A stretch of 64,000 nt of DNA from Limnanthes douglasii subsp. nivea (lineage: Eukaryota; Streptophyta; Magnoliopsida; Brassicales; Limnanthaceae), in contig JAUPFV010000003.1 in assembly GCA_036936605.1 (NCBI GenBank), positions 107,579,278 to 107,643,277 of the forward strand. The letters are read 5' to 3'. The position numbers were made by a program, and so were the translations under genes. How positions within the stretch are numbered: position 1 is the stretch's first letter; every line of letters starts with the position of its first letter. Under the pieces are notes generated by a model. The model ran no database searches, was not told the origin of the DNA, and worked only from the letters and a program-made list of their open reading frames with translations. Shown piece after piece: positions 45,831 through 57,667 of the stretch.

Positions 45831-46797
45831 TGCCCCTGTGGAGATAGAGTGACAAAAGTTTTGAGAATTCAAAAGATGGTCACGACGAAACGAGCCATAT
45901 ATGATTATAATAGGTGTCAAGTGGAAGTGCAATGATGTATGCAGCTGATGCATCCTAACAGATCGGTAGACTTGAACCTTGTTCCTAAGGTTCTACATTT
46001 GTCATTGAATGAATAATGAGATATCAAATTCAAAAATCAATATTTTCTCAGTCATGTGAGCTCAGAAGCAACATTTGTTTCCGGCTTTTGGATCGCTTTT
46101 GCTACTTAACTCCCAAAGAACCACCCTGATTCGGATGTGAATGCTCGACAAACAGAAAATATACTTGACTCTTTAAGGAGAGGAAAATATTCTCGACTAA
46201 CAGATATAAGTTTTAACGACCTATACTTGGGGTGGGGGTGCTTATTATTCGTCGGCGGTCTGGCTTAATTACGAAGGAATTTTTTTTCTGAATTTAGAGA
46301 GTTCCATTTTGTTAAGTGTATCGAGCCATGAGTGATCTTAATTTAGAAGTTATAAGTAAGTCAAAATAAAAAAGTTAAATTTGTACGAAATCTTCTTCTT
46401 CTTTTTTTAGTTAGGTTTAAGTCCGATGAGAATAATAGTCTACAATAAGTAATTCATTTATTTTAATTCTAAATAAAAATAGTGATTTCCCAATCTTGTA
46501 TAAAATTCTAACTGGAAAAAAAAGTTGATATTTATTATCTTCTATGAATATGAAACTATTAAGAACTTTTTTCTTCAAATCTCGTATATAATATAATTAA
46601 TATATATATATATATATTATCAAAATATTTTTTATCCGACGAGCTTTCTCTCGTAAAACCAAACCAAAGACGCCCCAAGACAAGGTACAACTGTTGGGAA
46701 AGGGGACATTCTAAATAGAATGAAACATGGCTGGATCTTGGCCAGGCTGGGATAGTAGCGCCCATTCCTAATCAGTTATGCAAAGATTCGCTCATGC
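45831..46797 (+). mobile_element. Organellar (plastid) DNA insertion
   Basis: Starts with the plastid 23S-4.5S spacer (AAAAGTTTTGAGAATTCAAA) and the whole 4.5S rRNA gene. After CTTGTTCCTA the match to the plastid rRNA operon stops, so the rest is either another organellar piece or filler. 46620-46797 has a more even base composition and may be a further organellar segment, but I could not identify it. A TA repeat lies at about 46598-46617. Confidence 0.7.
45875..45977 (+). pseudogene. rrn4.5: Nuclear copy of the plastid 4.5S rRNA gene
   Basis: 103 bases, the length of the plastid 4.5S rRNA, with stretches such as AGGTGTCAAGTGGAAGTGCA and ATCCTAACAG that I recognise from it. About ten substitutions from the conserved plastid sequence, mostly C to T or G to A, show that this is an old nuclear copy and not an active gene. 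Confidence 0.85.
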
Positions 46798-47245
46798 TAG
46801 AGGGAGAATACAACAAGAAAATGGAAAAATTATTTACAAGAAGTGTTGTGAGTTTATCGTACTACCTCCCGAGCTACCACTAAAGAATCTCATTTTGCAT
46901 TGGTTTATGAGATGGATGCAGCAACGTTGATTGAATTTATCCTCTTATCTTTCCGAATTGAAATCAATTCCGAAGAAGATAATGGCACATCTATTAGAGA
47001 TTAATTAGACTTGGTTGAAGAAAAAAGAAACTGAGCTCACTTGAAAAATGTTTATTATCAAGGTTTAATGAGAAGCATATATTCGTCTAAAATTCAAGAG
47101 ACAAAGTATTGAAAAAAAATTCTTACTTACCAAATACAAAAGGCTAGCAAAGTTGGCACTAGATTGGAAAGGGACATACACGGTAAGTGAAAGGGTCAAG
47201 TCTGGAACTTATCGACGGATGGATCAAGAATTCAACTTAGTATAT

Positions 47246-47881
47246 GGGGGCATACTATTTCCTACCCTAGTGAATCAGGGAGGTTTTAATGAGGTGTCTG
47301 GGTCACTTGCAATCTATCGTATTTTCTTTAGATCGTTTTTATGTTATTTTTTGTACTTAGTATGTTTTTATAATCATATATACATTCGAATGGTTAGAAT
47401 GTTGGAGTTATATATCTTTGAATGGATTACCTTAGAATTGATAAAATAATTGATTGGTATACCTTTGAATGGATTACCTTTGAATGACTATAACAGTTAA
47501 TTTGTGAACACCTTCAAATGGATTACATTCAAATGGTTATAATAGTTAATTTGTGAACACCTTCGAACGGATTACCTTTGGATAATTAAATTTATTGTTT
47601 TATATATGTTTGAATGGATTACCTTCGAATAGTTAGAGAAATTTATCATTGTGCCTTCAAATGATTAAGAGTAAATAAAACGGGAAAAAACCCAAGAAAC
47701 TTTGATTCACCGATGAATAACAAGTACAAAACACATTGGCTACACCAAGGGCTTATATAAAAAATCTGAATAGTATTGCAAAATGTCGTGAACAAACCAA
47801 GGACTTGTTGGAATCCGAACAAAATAACAAAATGCCTTAAATGTGCCAAAGACTTGTAAAACCAACATAAAAATTTATTGG
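47246..47881. repeat. Element C post-pol box and tandem repeats
   Basis: Box at 47246-47300 (GGGGGCATACTATTTCC through GGTTTTAATGAGGTGTC). At 47398-47670 five to six imperfect copies built on TTCGAATGGATTACC and AATGACTATAACAGTTAATT, sharing the core with A at 7032-7165. The rest up to 47881 is noncoding. Confidence 0.7.
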
Positions 47882-50595
47882 CCTCCGGTATTTACTTCCT
47901 CTAAACTCTCACCTTTGGAGTTTCTCTCGTCGCTATTTTATGAACTATCACTAGATGAGTCTATAGATATTCCCAACTGATCATCTATGGGCATATCATT
48001 GGGCCACAACCTTTCTAGAACCAGCTCTCACAAAAATCCAAACTTTAGCTTAGCGAATGCCTAGTGAAAATTTAAGACCATGTCAGATTTAATTGAAGTA
48101 TCTTGTTTATCTAAAGACTTTAAGATCTCATCGCAAAATTTCTTCTTTGTATTTTGAAAATTGAGCTTTGGTAGAGGTTAACGCCGCTTCGTATTTCTTA
48201 GCAAGGGCTTCTTGCTCCTTTAGCTCCTTTTGACAAGCGTTATATGACAGTATTTTCGTTGGTTTACAGATATTTCAATCTTGTGATATCTACGGAACTA
48301 GATAATTGGAGCCCTTTGTAATAAACTTTTAGCCTTCTAAGCTCTTCTTTAACCACTTGGGCCTCGTTCACTAAACCATCAACATGAGTTTTCTCATTTT
48401 CGAATGAGTGTTTGTGATTCTTGTTTTCTTCTTCAAGATAGACAATGATTTCTCTTTGTGCCTTGACTTTATTCTCTAGCTGAACAACAAGTTTTACAAA
48501 GCTTAGCATTGTATATGCTAGTGTATCGTATTCTTTTATCAGATCAAAGGGCACGCTGCTATAAACCACATTTATGACATTGCTAGTGGAATCGGGGAAG
48601 ACTCTTTCGAGAGCTTCAAAGTCAATCCCACATATAGGCCCCATCGGATTGTCTTCACCATATTTTTCTTCTTCTAATATTGGGAGTAATTAAGAAGATG
48701 GTTCATATACTAGAGATATTGGGGATACAATAGATGGAACTGGAGGATGGATGATCTCTGAATGGGTCACAATCTCAGCACTAATAGTTGTTTTTTTCTT
48801 TGTTTTTCTTTTTTTTTGTCACTAATATGCTTGTCTTTTTTGCGTGTCTTTTTATTCTTTGACACATGAAGCTCTACGAGTGCGTCACCTTTTTCAACAT
48901 TAGCAATGATTGCAACTAGTAAAACTTCACCAAGTGTAGCTGGAAAAGACTCATCGGGTTGCTCCATAATTTCAACCCCAACTGTGTTTTTCTTCGAGCC
49001 TTCATTGGCCTTTTTACCCTTTTTACCCCGATGGCGAGGGGCTCTGGTCTTCGTTGGAAGAAATACATTACCATATTCATTCTTAATTTTATTAAGGATA
49101 GTCGTTGACCGTAAAAAAGTGGTCAGTTGCTCCCATGTTAGATCATGTTCGGAGTTAGTCCCTTAGAGGTGACTCTGATCTAATTTTTTAGGAGTAAAGC
49201 ATTGGTGAAAGCCATTGGACTAATTCTCCTCGACCCATTGATGCAGTTTTTTGAAAATAATCTTTGCATCCTCCAAATGATGTATGTAATATTTTGGTAT
49301 CGCTGTAAAATAAAAATTAGATGTAAGTTACGAATAATAAAAGATGAACAAATATATGAATTCGAAGAATTACATGTGTTCTTCCAAACCCTGGTGAGCC
49401 AACTCGGATTACCTTGTGAGGTGATTTTATTCTCATTCTCCCACAACCGCTGACAAAGAAAAACTGCATATTCAATAGCTTGTCAGCTTCCAAAAGATCA
49501 TCCACGACTTTATACTTATCACCCATGTTATAGAAGTAAAAATAGATATGAGAATTTTGTGACAAACTAACAATAGTATCTAAGGGTTATATCGGTATTC
49601 AAATTTTGGATAACCTAGATGTCATGATGCATGACATCGGGTTAAACTAAGCATTTAGACCGACATGGCTTGGGCATAGTCCTACCAAATTGAAGTAATT
49701 TACAATTTATGGGTCCAACGGAAATTGGATGCCCCAGTTCAACACGTCTGTATAGACAACTAATTCTCACTGACCATGGTTCATCGGTTTTCCACCTCGA
49801 GTGGGTAACCTAACCTTCACCTCTTTTGGGAAATCTCACTTCTCACGAATGTCATCTAACTCACTCTTTTGAATCTACTTGTAAGAAAGTTTGTCAAGAA
49901 CTAGAAGATATTTAGAGCTAAATTTGTGAAAGTTAGGTCCTACATGTCTGAATAGTGATGAGGAAAGTGTTTCAGCCTCTTCTTTAGTGGATGTATCCTT
50001 ACCAAATTTACCATATTTACCCTTAGGAGTTTTCTTCCTAGCCGACTTCAAAGTTTTGACATTCTTCCCAAACTGACTGGATGTCTCTAAATGATATTCT
50101 TCACTTAGATCATTGACTTCATTTTCCTACTCCCTTGGATTGGATCTAGAAAGTTCAGTCTGATGATAGACATTACTTCTCTCTCTGTTTAGTTGATGTG
50201 AGGGAGAATCAAGAGAGGGATGGGTATGTTAGATAGTTTCATGGTCCCACAAGGGGAGGTGTATAAACCTTAGTTGGTCTGACCAATCTTGGAGGTGAGT
50301 TTCTTTCTGTATCAAAAAGTTTAAAGATGGAAGGATGTCTACGACTAGTGGCTCTTTGGGATTGTGATGGTCTTGATGAATGGCTTTTTGAAGTAATTGA
50401 TTGAGTGGTGGATGAAGGCTCTGATGGGATTATGTGTCTGTTATATAGATATCTACCCCCGTAATCGATTGTTTGAGAAATAGTGAATATAATCTTAGAT
50501 GTGGGAAACCTTTCGCCAATCCTAGCTCTCTTCCTCTCTTTGTGTATTTTAGACAGACACATCCAATCGCTTAAAACAGTTATGGAAGTGAACAT
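47882..50595 (-). pseudogene. Element C antisense accessory gene, spliced, decayed
   Basis: Homologue of the B antisense gene at the same place. From 50595: a Ser/Thr/Pro-rich N-terminus (50595-50239), a strongly decayed middle with phrases like WGIQFPLDP and CPSHVGLNA (49800-49650), then NMGDKYKVVDDLLE and MQFFFVSG (49565-49440), a frameshift, NPSWLTRVWKNT, the 71-bp intron, IPKYYIHHLEDAKII, LTWEQLTTF, a lysine-rich segment (48967-48767) and a coiled-coil segment (48644-48264) ending in an acidic tail near 47882. Alignment with B is good over each block but identity is low, so the two genes separated long ago. Stops and frameshifts throughout. Confidence 0.8.
49303..49373 (-). other. Intron of the element C antisense gene
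   Basis: Donor ACACAT|GTAATTC and acceptor TTTTACAG|CGATACC on the minus strand, 71 bp, T-rich before the acceptor. It splits a codon after its first base between KNT and IPKYY, exactly as in B (KNT and LPKEF). Confidence 0.8.
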
Positions 50596-50762
50596 ACAAA
50601 TAAAAAAAGATCACGAGAGATAAGATTTGCAGTTGTGGTAGTGGTGGAAGGAAAAACAATATTACCGGTGATTAGTTTAATGGTGGTAATGAGGCAAAAC
50701 TTCTCTCTCTATAAAATAAATTTATCTCTAAAATTTCTATAACAAGAAATAGAGGGGAGAAC

Positions 50763-50770
50763 TTATATAA
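50763..50770 (-). promoter_or_regulatory. TATA box of the element C antisense gene
   Basis: TATATAAG on the minus strand, about 170 bases before the first long frame of the antisense gene. Confidence 0.6.
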
Positions 50771-50913
50771 AGGGTTGCAGAAGACCACTAGTTTTGATTC
50801 TAGAGAAGCGGAAAAGCCACCAACTGCTATAATCTCTAAAGAAGTGGAACCGTTCCAACTGTTGACATATCCCACCTATAGCAGAGCAAGAGCATGGGTC
50901 TAATAAAATTATT

Positions 50914-50923
50914 ACACGTGTCC
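50914..50923. promoter_or_regulatory. G-box upstream of the element C antisense TATA
   Basis: ACACGTGTCC, about 144 bp upstream of the TATA at 50763-50770. The same ten bases occur at 30078-30087 in B at a similar distance. Confidence 0.65.
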
Positions 50924-51107
50924 TATGATGCGTTCGATTAACAATCATAAAAATGTACCATCGATTTATCCAAATGACATCATCGGATGAATCAACATTA
51001 TCTTTCTAAGCAAGTTTGAAGTAAAACTTCGAATATTTATGTCCGGCAAGATGATAAACCCTTATTCAAAAATCTTATTTGTTAGTCCTTCCAAATGTCT
51101 TTGAGAG

Positions 51108-51122
51108 GACTAAGGGGGGTTT
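51108..51122 (+). promoter_or_regulatory. Polypurine tract of element C
   Basis: GAGGACTAAGGGGGG lies just upstream of the 3' LTR, the position where plus-strand DNA synthesis is primed. Confidence 0.75.
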
Positions 51123-51127
51123 TCAGA

Positions 51128-51502
51128 TGAGGGCAACAATATTAGAAGAGAAAATCGGACTAAATGCCAATACTCATTTGTTATTTATTTTTATTATTTA
51201 AATGTAATTATTTTAATACCATTTTTATTTTTGGGCTTCAATGGGTTTCAGACCTTGGGTTTGGGTAATTAGAGGTTGGCTCATAAACTCGGCTCAGCCC
51301 ATTGGGCTCATTAAGGAGATTTAGCGTATAAAAAAGCTTTTAAAGAACATATAATTACGATGAAACATTTATCGCTAAAATCATACATTCTCACTCTAAA
51401 CATTTACTTAAGAAACTCGACTATCTCTCTACTTTTTAGCTAAAATTAAATTATCTTTTCTACTTTACCAAATAACCTATCGAATTAAATTTATCCATAT
51501 CA
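51128..51502 (+). mobile_element. Element C 3' LTR
   Basis: 375 bp, TGAGGGCAAC to CCATATCA, matching the 5' LTR over its length; TATA box at 51327-51334. Confidence 0.85.
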
Positions 51503-51609
51503 AACCCAAAATTCGATCGCATCCTACATAGCTCTTTTAGATCAATAACTATACGATATTTTAAAAACCAAAAACAACTTATTAGTAATATGACTTATAG
51601 TTTTCCATG

Positions 51610-53030
51610 AAAAGTTTATTGGACTAGTGATATATAAACATTAATTGAATTTGATATTATGTGTTTTACTTTACATTTGATTGATCCTAAATGGGTATTC
51701 TTAATAAGAATTATATATTTTTGTATTATTGGCAAGCACATTGCTCAACAATTTATAAAAAAATTGCTTTACAATGTGTGCTTTATTTTAATGTTAAAGG
51801 TAAAATTATATCAATTTCTTTTGTTAACACATTAACACCACAACTATTGATAGACTTATAACTTAATGCAACCCGGATTAAAAAATCAAACTAGATATTT
51901 ATTTCATATACTTAAATTGGTTGTAAAATATAAAATAAAGATGATATACATATATTTTATCGAGCCTATTAGAAAGGCGGTTATACTAGTCGTGATCTTA
52001 GATCATAGAAAAAGTGAATATAAAGACCGTGTTTTGGCTAATTGAAATAAATTCAAAAAATAAATCTTAGATGTCGAAACAAGATGGAACTCTACTTATG
52101 ATATTCTTGCACGTGCTTATAATTTTAGGAAATATGTTACAACATTTATAATAACTATAACTTTATAAAATTCGGGGACCATCACCAACCTCTTACTGTT
52201 GTAAATAGGTCATACTGTCTCGAACTGATACGTTTCATGCAGACATTTAAAGAGTACACTCATACTTTCTATACAATATAGTCATAATATTCATTTGGCC
52301 CTTAAATGTGTTGTTAATATTGCCATGCATTTGAATTTACATGTGAACATAGATGTGTGTTGTGAAATTGTCCCCTATATGGAAGAAAAATTTATCAATT
52401 ATTTTTATCTCATCTCACACGCTTATATTATTGGTACATTTTTCATCTTTGTCTCAATTTTAAGTGTTTTTCATATATTGAACTATTTTATAAAAGTATC
52501 AAAGTTGATACTGATTACAATTATAGTAATTATTATGAAGATATACAATTTTATTTGTATGAAATGTATAAATATTATGCTACGAAGCACATGAGTAATG
52601 GTTCATCCTCGAGTTTAGCTGGTAATAGTAGTGCGGGAAACAAAAATTAGGTCTCATTCTTAACTACGTGAGAACTTAAATGAAAAGTAAACGAAGATAA
52701 CAACAATTTTAATAAATTTTAATGAACTGGCCCAATATTTGCAAACTGAATTAGATTTTAGTATGGCCAAGCTATAATACACAAATCGGAGATCAAGACT
52801 GGCTAGCTAAGAAATTGAAGTGCGTGTTGCAATCAATGACTAGACTACGATGGAGAATATGATGCAAAACAAAAAATATTCAATTGAAGAACAAAAGGGC
52901 ATGTTCGATGAACTAAGTTATATTGAACAATATCTTACGGATAAATCTGGTGGTGGGGATGAAGAATAACTAAAACCAAAAGATAAAATTCTAGATGAAG
53001 ATGATTTGTAATAAGGTAGTTCAAATTGAG
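51610..53030 (+). pseudogene. hAT transposase remnant (RICESLEEPER-like)
   Basis: Across frames the sequence reads CFTLHLIDPKWVFLIRIIYF (51664-51720), a DVETRWNSTYDILARAYNF block (about 52070-52130, the conserved TRWNSTY motif), MEEKFINYFYLISHAYIIGT (52380-52440), YFYKSIKVDTDY and YLYEMYKYYATKH (about 52485-52590). This is the order of plant hAT transposases of the Ac/RICESLEEPER group. The C-terminal dimerisation region is barely recognisable after 52730. The 99-residue open frame at 52295 is partly in the right frame. No terminal repeats found. Confidence 0.7.
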
Positions 53031-53630
53031 AATATTTATACAACTCTTGGTCCATAAGAGTATAAATGTGAAAGGTTTAAATCAATACAATTTATTTTTT
53101 ATTTTCAATCTCATAATATAACAACATGTACTTATACAATTATATTATATTTAAACTATGCTACCAACCAATATGTATGATAAAATTTTATCACCTATAA
53201 TAAATAAATTACCATAACACGTGTACTACTTATAATAGTCAAACTACAATAACTTATATTATAATCAACCTATAACAATTATTTTATCAATTATAATAAT
53301 TAAACTATAACAGCAGTACTTATAATAAAATCATGATAATCAAACTACTAGCAACTTTATATTACCTATATGTCATAATATACAAACTATAACAATTTGT
53401 ATCAAACAATAACAACGCATGTACTCTATGTATTACAAAAAATAACATAAATTTAATATTTTGCTTAAATATTACAGAATCGACTCTTAAAAATCCATCA
53501 CATTATAAGAAATGTATAATGAAAAGTATGATGAGTTTTGAACGAGTAAAAAAATATATCGCATTCTTTATTTTACCGTGACTTTACTATCTTTATATTC
53601 GTTACAGGATGGGGACCTGTGTTGTTTTAC

Positions 53631-53705
53631 TATGACGCGACAGGATGATAACCTTACTGTGACGGGACAGGACGATAACCTTACTGTGACGGGACAGGAC
53701 GATAG
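53631..53705. repeat. 27-bp minisatellite, about three copies
   Basis: Unit TGTGACGGGACAGGACGATA plus ACCTTAC, copies at 53631, 53658 and 53685 (last partial). GC-rich against the surroundings. Confidence 0.85.
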
Positions 53706-56038
53706 GCTATCCGTGATGAGACATAATAAAAAAAACCTATCGTACCTAAATCCTTATGCTTTTACAATCCCCGTGATATTATCGGTACAATGACCATAAT
53801 ATTGTGATGTGATAACGTGAATCCGTCGTGTTCTATACATTTAGTCACATCTAATAATTAGGTGATCAACCAATTGAAATTAGAAAGTAATAATAATTAT
53901 ATATTTTTAACTAGTAGATTATAATGGTTAAATATCTTAATTTATTGGTCATTTAAAAAATAGTCATAATATAATTTTATTCGGGATTTTTATAAATTGA
54001 TGGATATTTATGGATGAACAAATTTTATTATAATTATTATTAAAATTTTATTTAAAAATTATTTTATATAAAAAAGATAAAAACTTGCTATAAAATTAAA
54101 TTTAAAATTTTGAAACATAAAAAAAAATATAACAAAATAGTCATCACGTATTAGTTTTTAGTACGACACTTTGAGTATATCATTATAAATAACATGACTT
54201 AGTTCGTCGTTTTCAAATAGAAAAAAAACGTTTATGCATAGTTTTGGCATCTAATTTATTTTGGTTAAAATCATGTTTCCGCAACGACTAGTATAATTGT
54301 CGCCGTGACGTGTGCTAAAATAAAATGAAATGTGTCGTTGATCGTCTCTTGTTACTCATTGCAGTAAGTCATGTTATTTATCACCATAAAGTTAGAGATA
54401 TGCAATAGCACAAAACTTTGTTCATAAAAAAAGTTATTTTAGAATATCTTAAAACTATAAATACATAAGAGTTTAGCGATGAAATTATCTACAAATATTT
54501 TAATTTATAGTTATTTATATTCTCTAATTCTTGTTTATATCTATGAAATACATCGAAATTATTTGTTTCCATATTATTTGAAATAAACTCTTTAACACTT
54601 GGTAAATATGGATATTTTGCAAATATCCACAACATTCAAACGAAGGTTAAATTTATCGAACAACATTTTATAACAATAGTGACAAAGATCAATATCATAA
54701 AAAAAATTATCAACGGTGGTATGATACATGTATCTCGGTTCATGTAGCCTATAACAATCTTATTTAAAATATATAAATAAACCATGAGATGTGCAAATAA
54801 ATGTCTTAACAAGTCTAATATAAGTCGTTCATATCATGTCAAACTAACATGTGAAAAAATTAAATGATAATGGTTATTCATTTTTAATATATTTTGAACA
54901 TGAACACGAATATAGTTTATGATAATATTTAGCAAAAAATAAAACTCATGTACTGAACAAATGTGGTACACTAATTCCTATTATAAGTTGGATAATTTCG
55001 TAAAAATAATAATATCCATGTGATGGAATAACTAAATCATATATAATTGGAGCTTCTATGAATACAGATATCTATAATTAATCTTATGTTTAAAATAATT
55101 ATACTTCATGGTAAAAAAACATTGCTTACATATGTTATAATATAATTAATAAAATAGTTAAAACTGGAATTATAATTCATGAAATAAGTCCACACAAGAT
55201 GGAGATTATATGTTTAAACTAAAATGGTAATTTCATTTTACAAAAACGATGCAAGATGTACAAAATTATTAGACTTAATTTATATTGAGTAATATGAATC
55301 AGATTATGTTTTTACTCGACGGGATAAAGATATATCATAATCTTTATTAGTGAAGCTTTTAGTTCATTTGGTAAAAAAAACATATCATATCACCTCTGTT
55401 TATTGGCTCAAAAATAAAGACGAAGCTTTTAGTGGCTCTGAATCTCCAAAATGGTAGTTAAAAACTATTTTTCCATTAAGATTAACACATTGTATAGTAA
55501 TATACATGGTGAATGTATTTCAGATAATATTTTTTTGTGAGATTATGATAATCTTTTAATTTTTTGTACTTTTTATATCGTAATAAATGGATTAGCCAAA
55601 TTAAAATATTAATGTTTATTTGAAATGTGTGATGTTATGTTAGCTATATTAAAATTGCAATGTAATTTATAGGACCCGTTGTAACAATATATTAAACTAT
55701 TAAATATTTTTCTCTTAAGAATACTGAAATATCACCATATGAGACAAGGAAATAAATAAAACTAAAATATATGTTATATCAAATTGTGATACCATATTCT
55801 TTGTTATGAAAATAGAAGAATTAATATATTTTACAAGCTCTTATATTTGAAGCCTAATATTATGTTCGAATCCAGAGAAGTAGAGTTTTTTTAGTCCATT
55901 TTATATAGTAAGTAAAAGACTTAAATCATTATATAAATAGTGTAAAAACGTTTATAGTTAAAGAGAAATCAAATCAGATTTGTAAGAGTCAAATGGATAA
56001 AAAACTTAAAACATTAAGGTCCAATTAAATGAATACTC

Positions 56039-56076
<38 letters not shown>

Positions 56077-57383
56077 TAGATGATGGAATAACTAAAGAAA
56101 TTACCTGAAATAATTCAGGTGATATGTTGTTTAAAAACGACCTTAAAAGTTACAAAAAGATTATTAGTACTAAATATTTTGTATTTTTACAAAAGATCAT
56201 AAACAATAAGAGGGATTCAATCATACCAATCTCCCTTTTGAATTGTTACTTCTATCTAAAAAATTAATGTAGTTGGATATAAGTAGATGTTTTGAAACAA
56301 ATATCGCACGTATGAAACGATATAAATATTCAAGGCTATATAGGTTGCAAAAATATTTTGACAAAGCATATATATATATACAAACTCCGGTGGTAGCGAG
56401 AAACATGAATATAAAAATATTATTTACTAATGCATCTATACTCAATATTAAAATTTACTTATAGATACCAAAAACATTATGAATTGTAATATCAACGAAA
56501 CGGTTTATATAGAACAACCCGAATGATTTGTGTTTTCTATTAGTTAATCAAAGATATGAAACATTGTTAAATGATTATATATTTTACAATAAACGATAAT
56601 GATATGAAAAGTATGATCATGTCATTATATTCACTTACTTTAGGCATACAAATAAATGGTAGTACCTATAAATATTATGGTGTCGCGATGACAATTGTTT
56701 GCTGACATGCATATGCCTTACTTATTATATATAATTATATAAATGGGATTATGGCAACAAAATGATTTATATCTTATATATGTAATATTATGTTCAAATA
56801 TAATATACACGATTTGATCATAGTGTTAAAATTTAGAAAATAATGGACGGTTGATGGATCAACTAGAATATATAACTATTAAAAATATTATGTATGCGAT
56901 TTGATGTACTAAAGTAGATATTTTATTTGTAATTATCAGTAATTTTAATTTTTTCCAAATGATTATCGAGAAATTATTCAAAAAATAAGTTTTTATTCCA
57001 CTCTAAAATATATATTGTTCAATAAAAACAAAAATATTTGTATTGTCCATCATGAGTCTATGTAGATTTTATAAATAACTATCGCTTTAAAAATTGGAAT
57101 ATCTGATTAATCTGTCGATTTTGGATATTTAATTTTTGAAAATTAGATTTATTATTTAAAATTATTTATTATATATTTAATTAATATAATAATCACACAT
57201 CTTTTTTAAGTAAAAACTTTTAGTATCTTTTTCATAAAGTTATCTTTTTAATTCAACAATAAATTATCAAATAGAAAACAATTCAAATTTTCAAGAGATA
57301 CCAATGGTTTTATCATATTCACTAAAACGTATTAAGATATTATTTTTAACCAGAATTAAAAGAAAATTATTAATCAAATAAGG
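53706..57383. other. AT-rich spacer
   Basis: No coding region recognised. An inverted repeat (about 54183-54203 with 54366-54386, TAAGTCATGTTATTTAT and its complement) encloses about 160 bp and could be a degraded MITE. An (AT)n run lies at about 56042-56073. Confidence 0.55.
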
Positions 57384-57667
57384 CAGAGGATCGTAACACA
57401 CGGATCCAGGGGGTGGCCATGTATGCCATGGACCACCATAAATTCCAAAAATAAGTTTAGTGTAGTGGTAAGAGTGTTTAGTTTTTAACTTTGAGCTCAA
57501 GAGTTCAAACCTTGGACCACCCTAAATTGTTCTTATTTTTTCCCCACTAAACCCTAAATTGTTCTTTTTTTCCTTTCTTATTTTGTCCCCAACTAAACCC
57601 AAAATCTACACAAATATAAAAAATCTTTTATTTTTTTATTTTTCTTCCTTCTTTTTTTTCTTAATTT

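Larger units (their letters stand above)
45100..47245 (+). pseudogene. Element C integrase, split by plastid DNA
   Basis: N-terminal part with HTGK, a YYW-like and a CDLCQ-like phrase (45310-45440), core with WGLDLVGPL, SVIKFILSNLCC, ITTDYGP (catalytic Asp kept), FHPQDNCKIEVVNRTIL (catalytic Glu kept). The frame is then cut at 45831 by 967 bp of foreign DNA and resumes at about 46798 (RKWKNYLQEVL, VYRTTSRATTKESHFALVYE). The end is a GPY/F-like LDWKGTYTVSERVKSGTYRR (47159-47220), directly followed by the post-pol box. Confidence 0.8.
39365..51502 (+). mobile_element. Element C, Tat-type gypsy retrotransposon (12.1 kb, dead)
   Basis: Both LTRs, primer-binding site, gag, pol domains, antisense gene and polypurine tract are present in order. 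It also contains a 450-bp insertion in gag, a 414-bp tandem duplication in RT and a plastid DNA insertion in integrase. Without these it would be about 10.3 kb. Confidence 0.85.

Noticed and set aside
45875..45977. 4.5S rRNA as a working gene
   Set aside because: Substituted at many positions, isolated from the rRNA operon, and inside an integrase.
39365..51502. Target-site duplication for element C
   Set aside because: ACTAG and AACCC at the two ends do not match.
53578..53793. 71-codon frame with LTVTGQDDN repeats
   Set aside because: Product of the 27-bp minisatellite, a multiple of three.
57450..57516. A tRNA gene or SINE head
   Set aside because: A- and B-box-like words only; no cloverleaf can be drawn, so it is mentioned only within the hAT entry.
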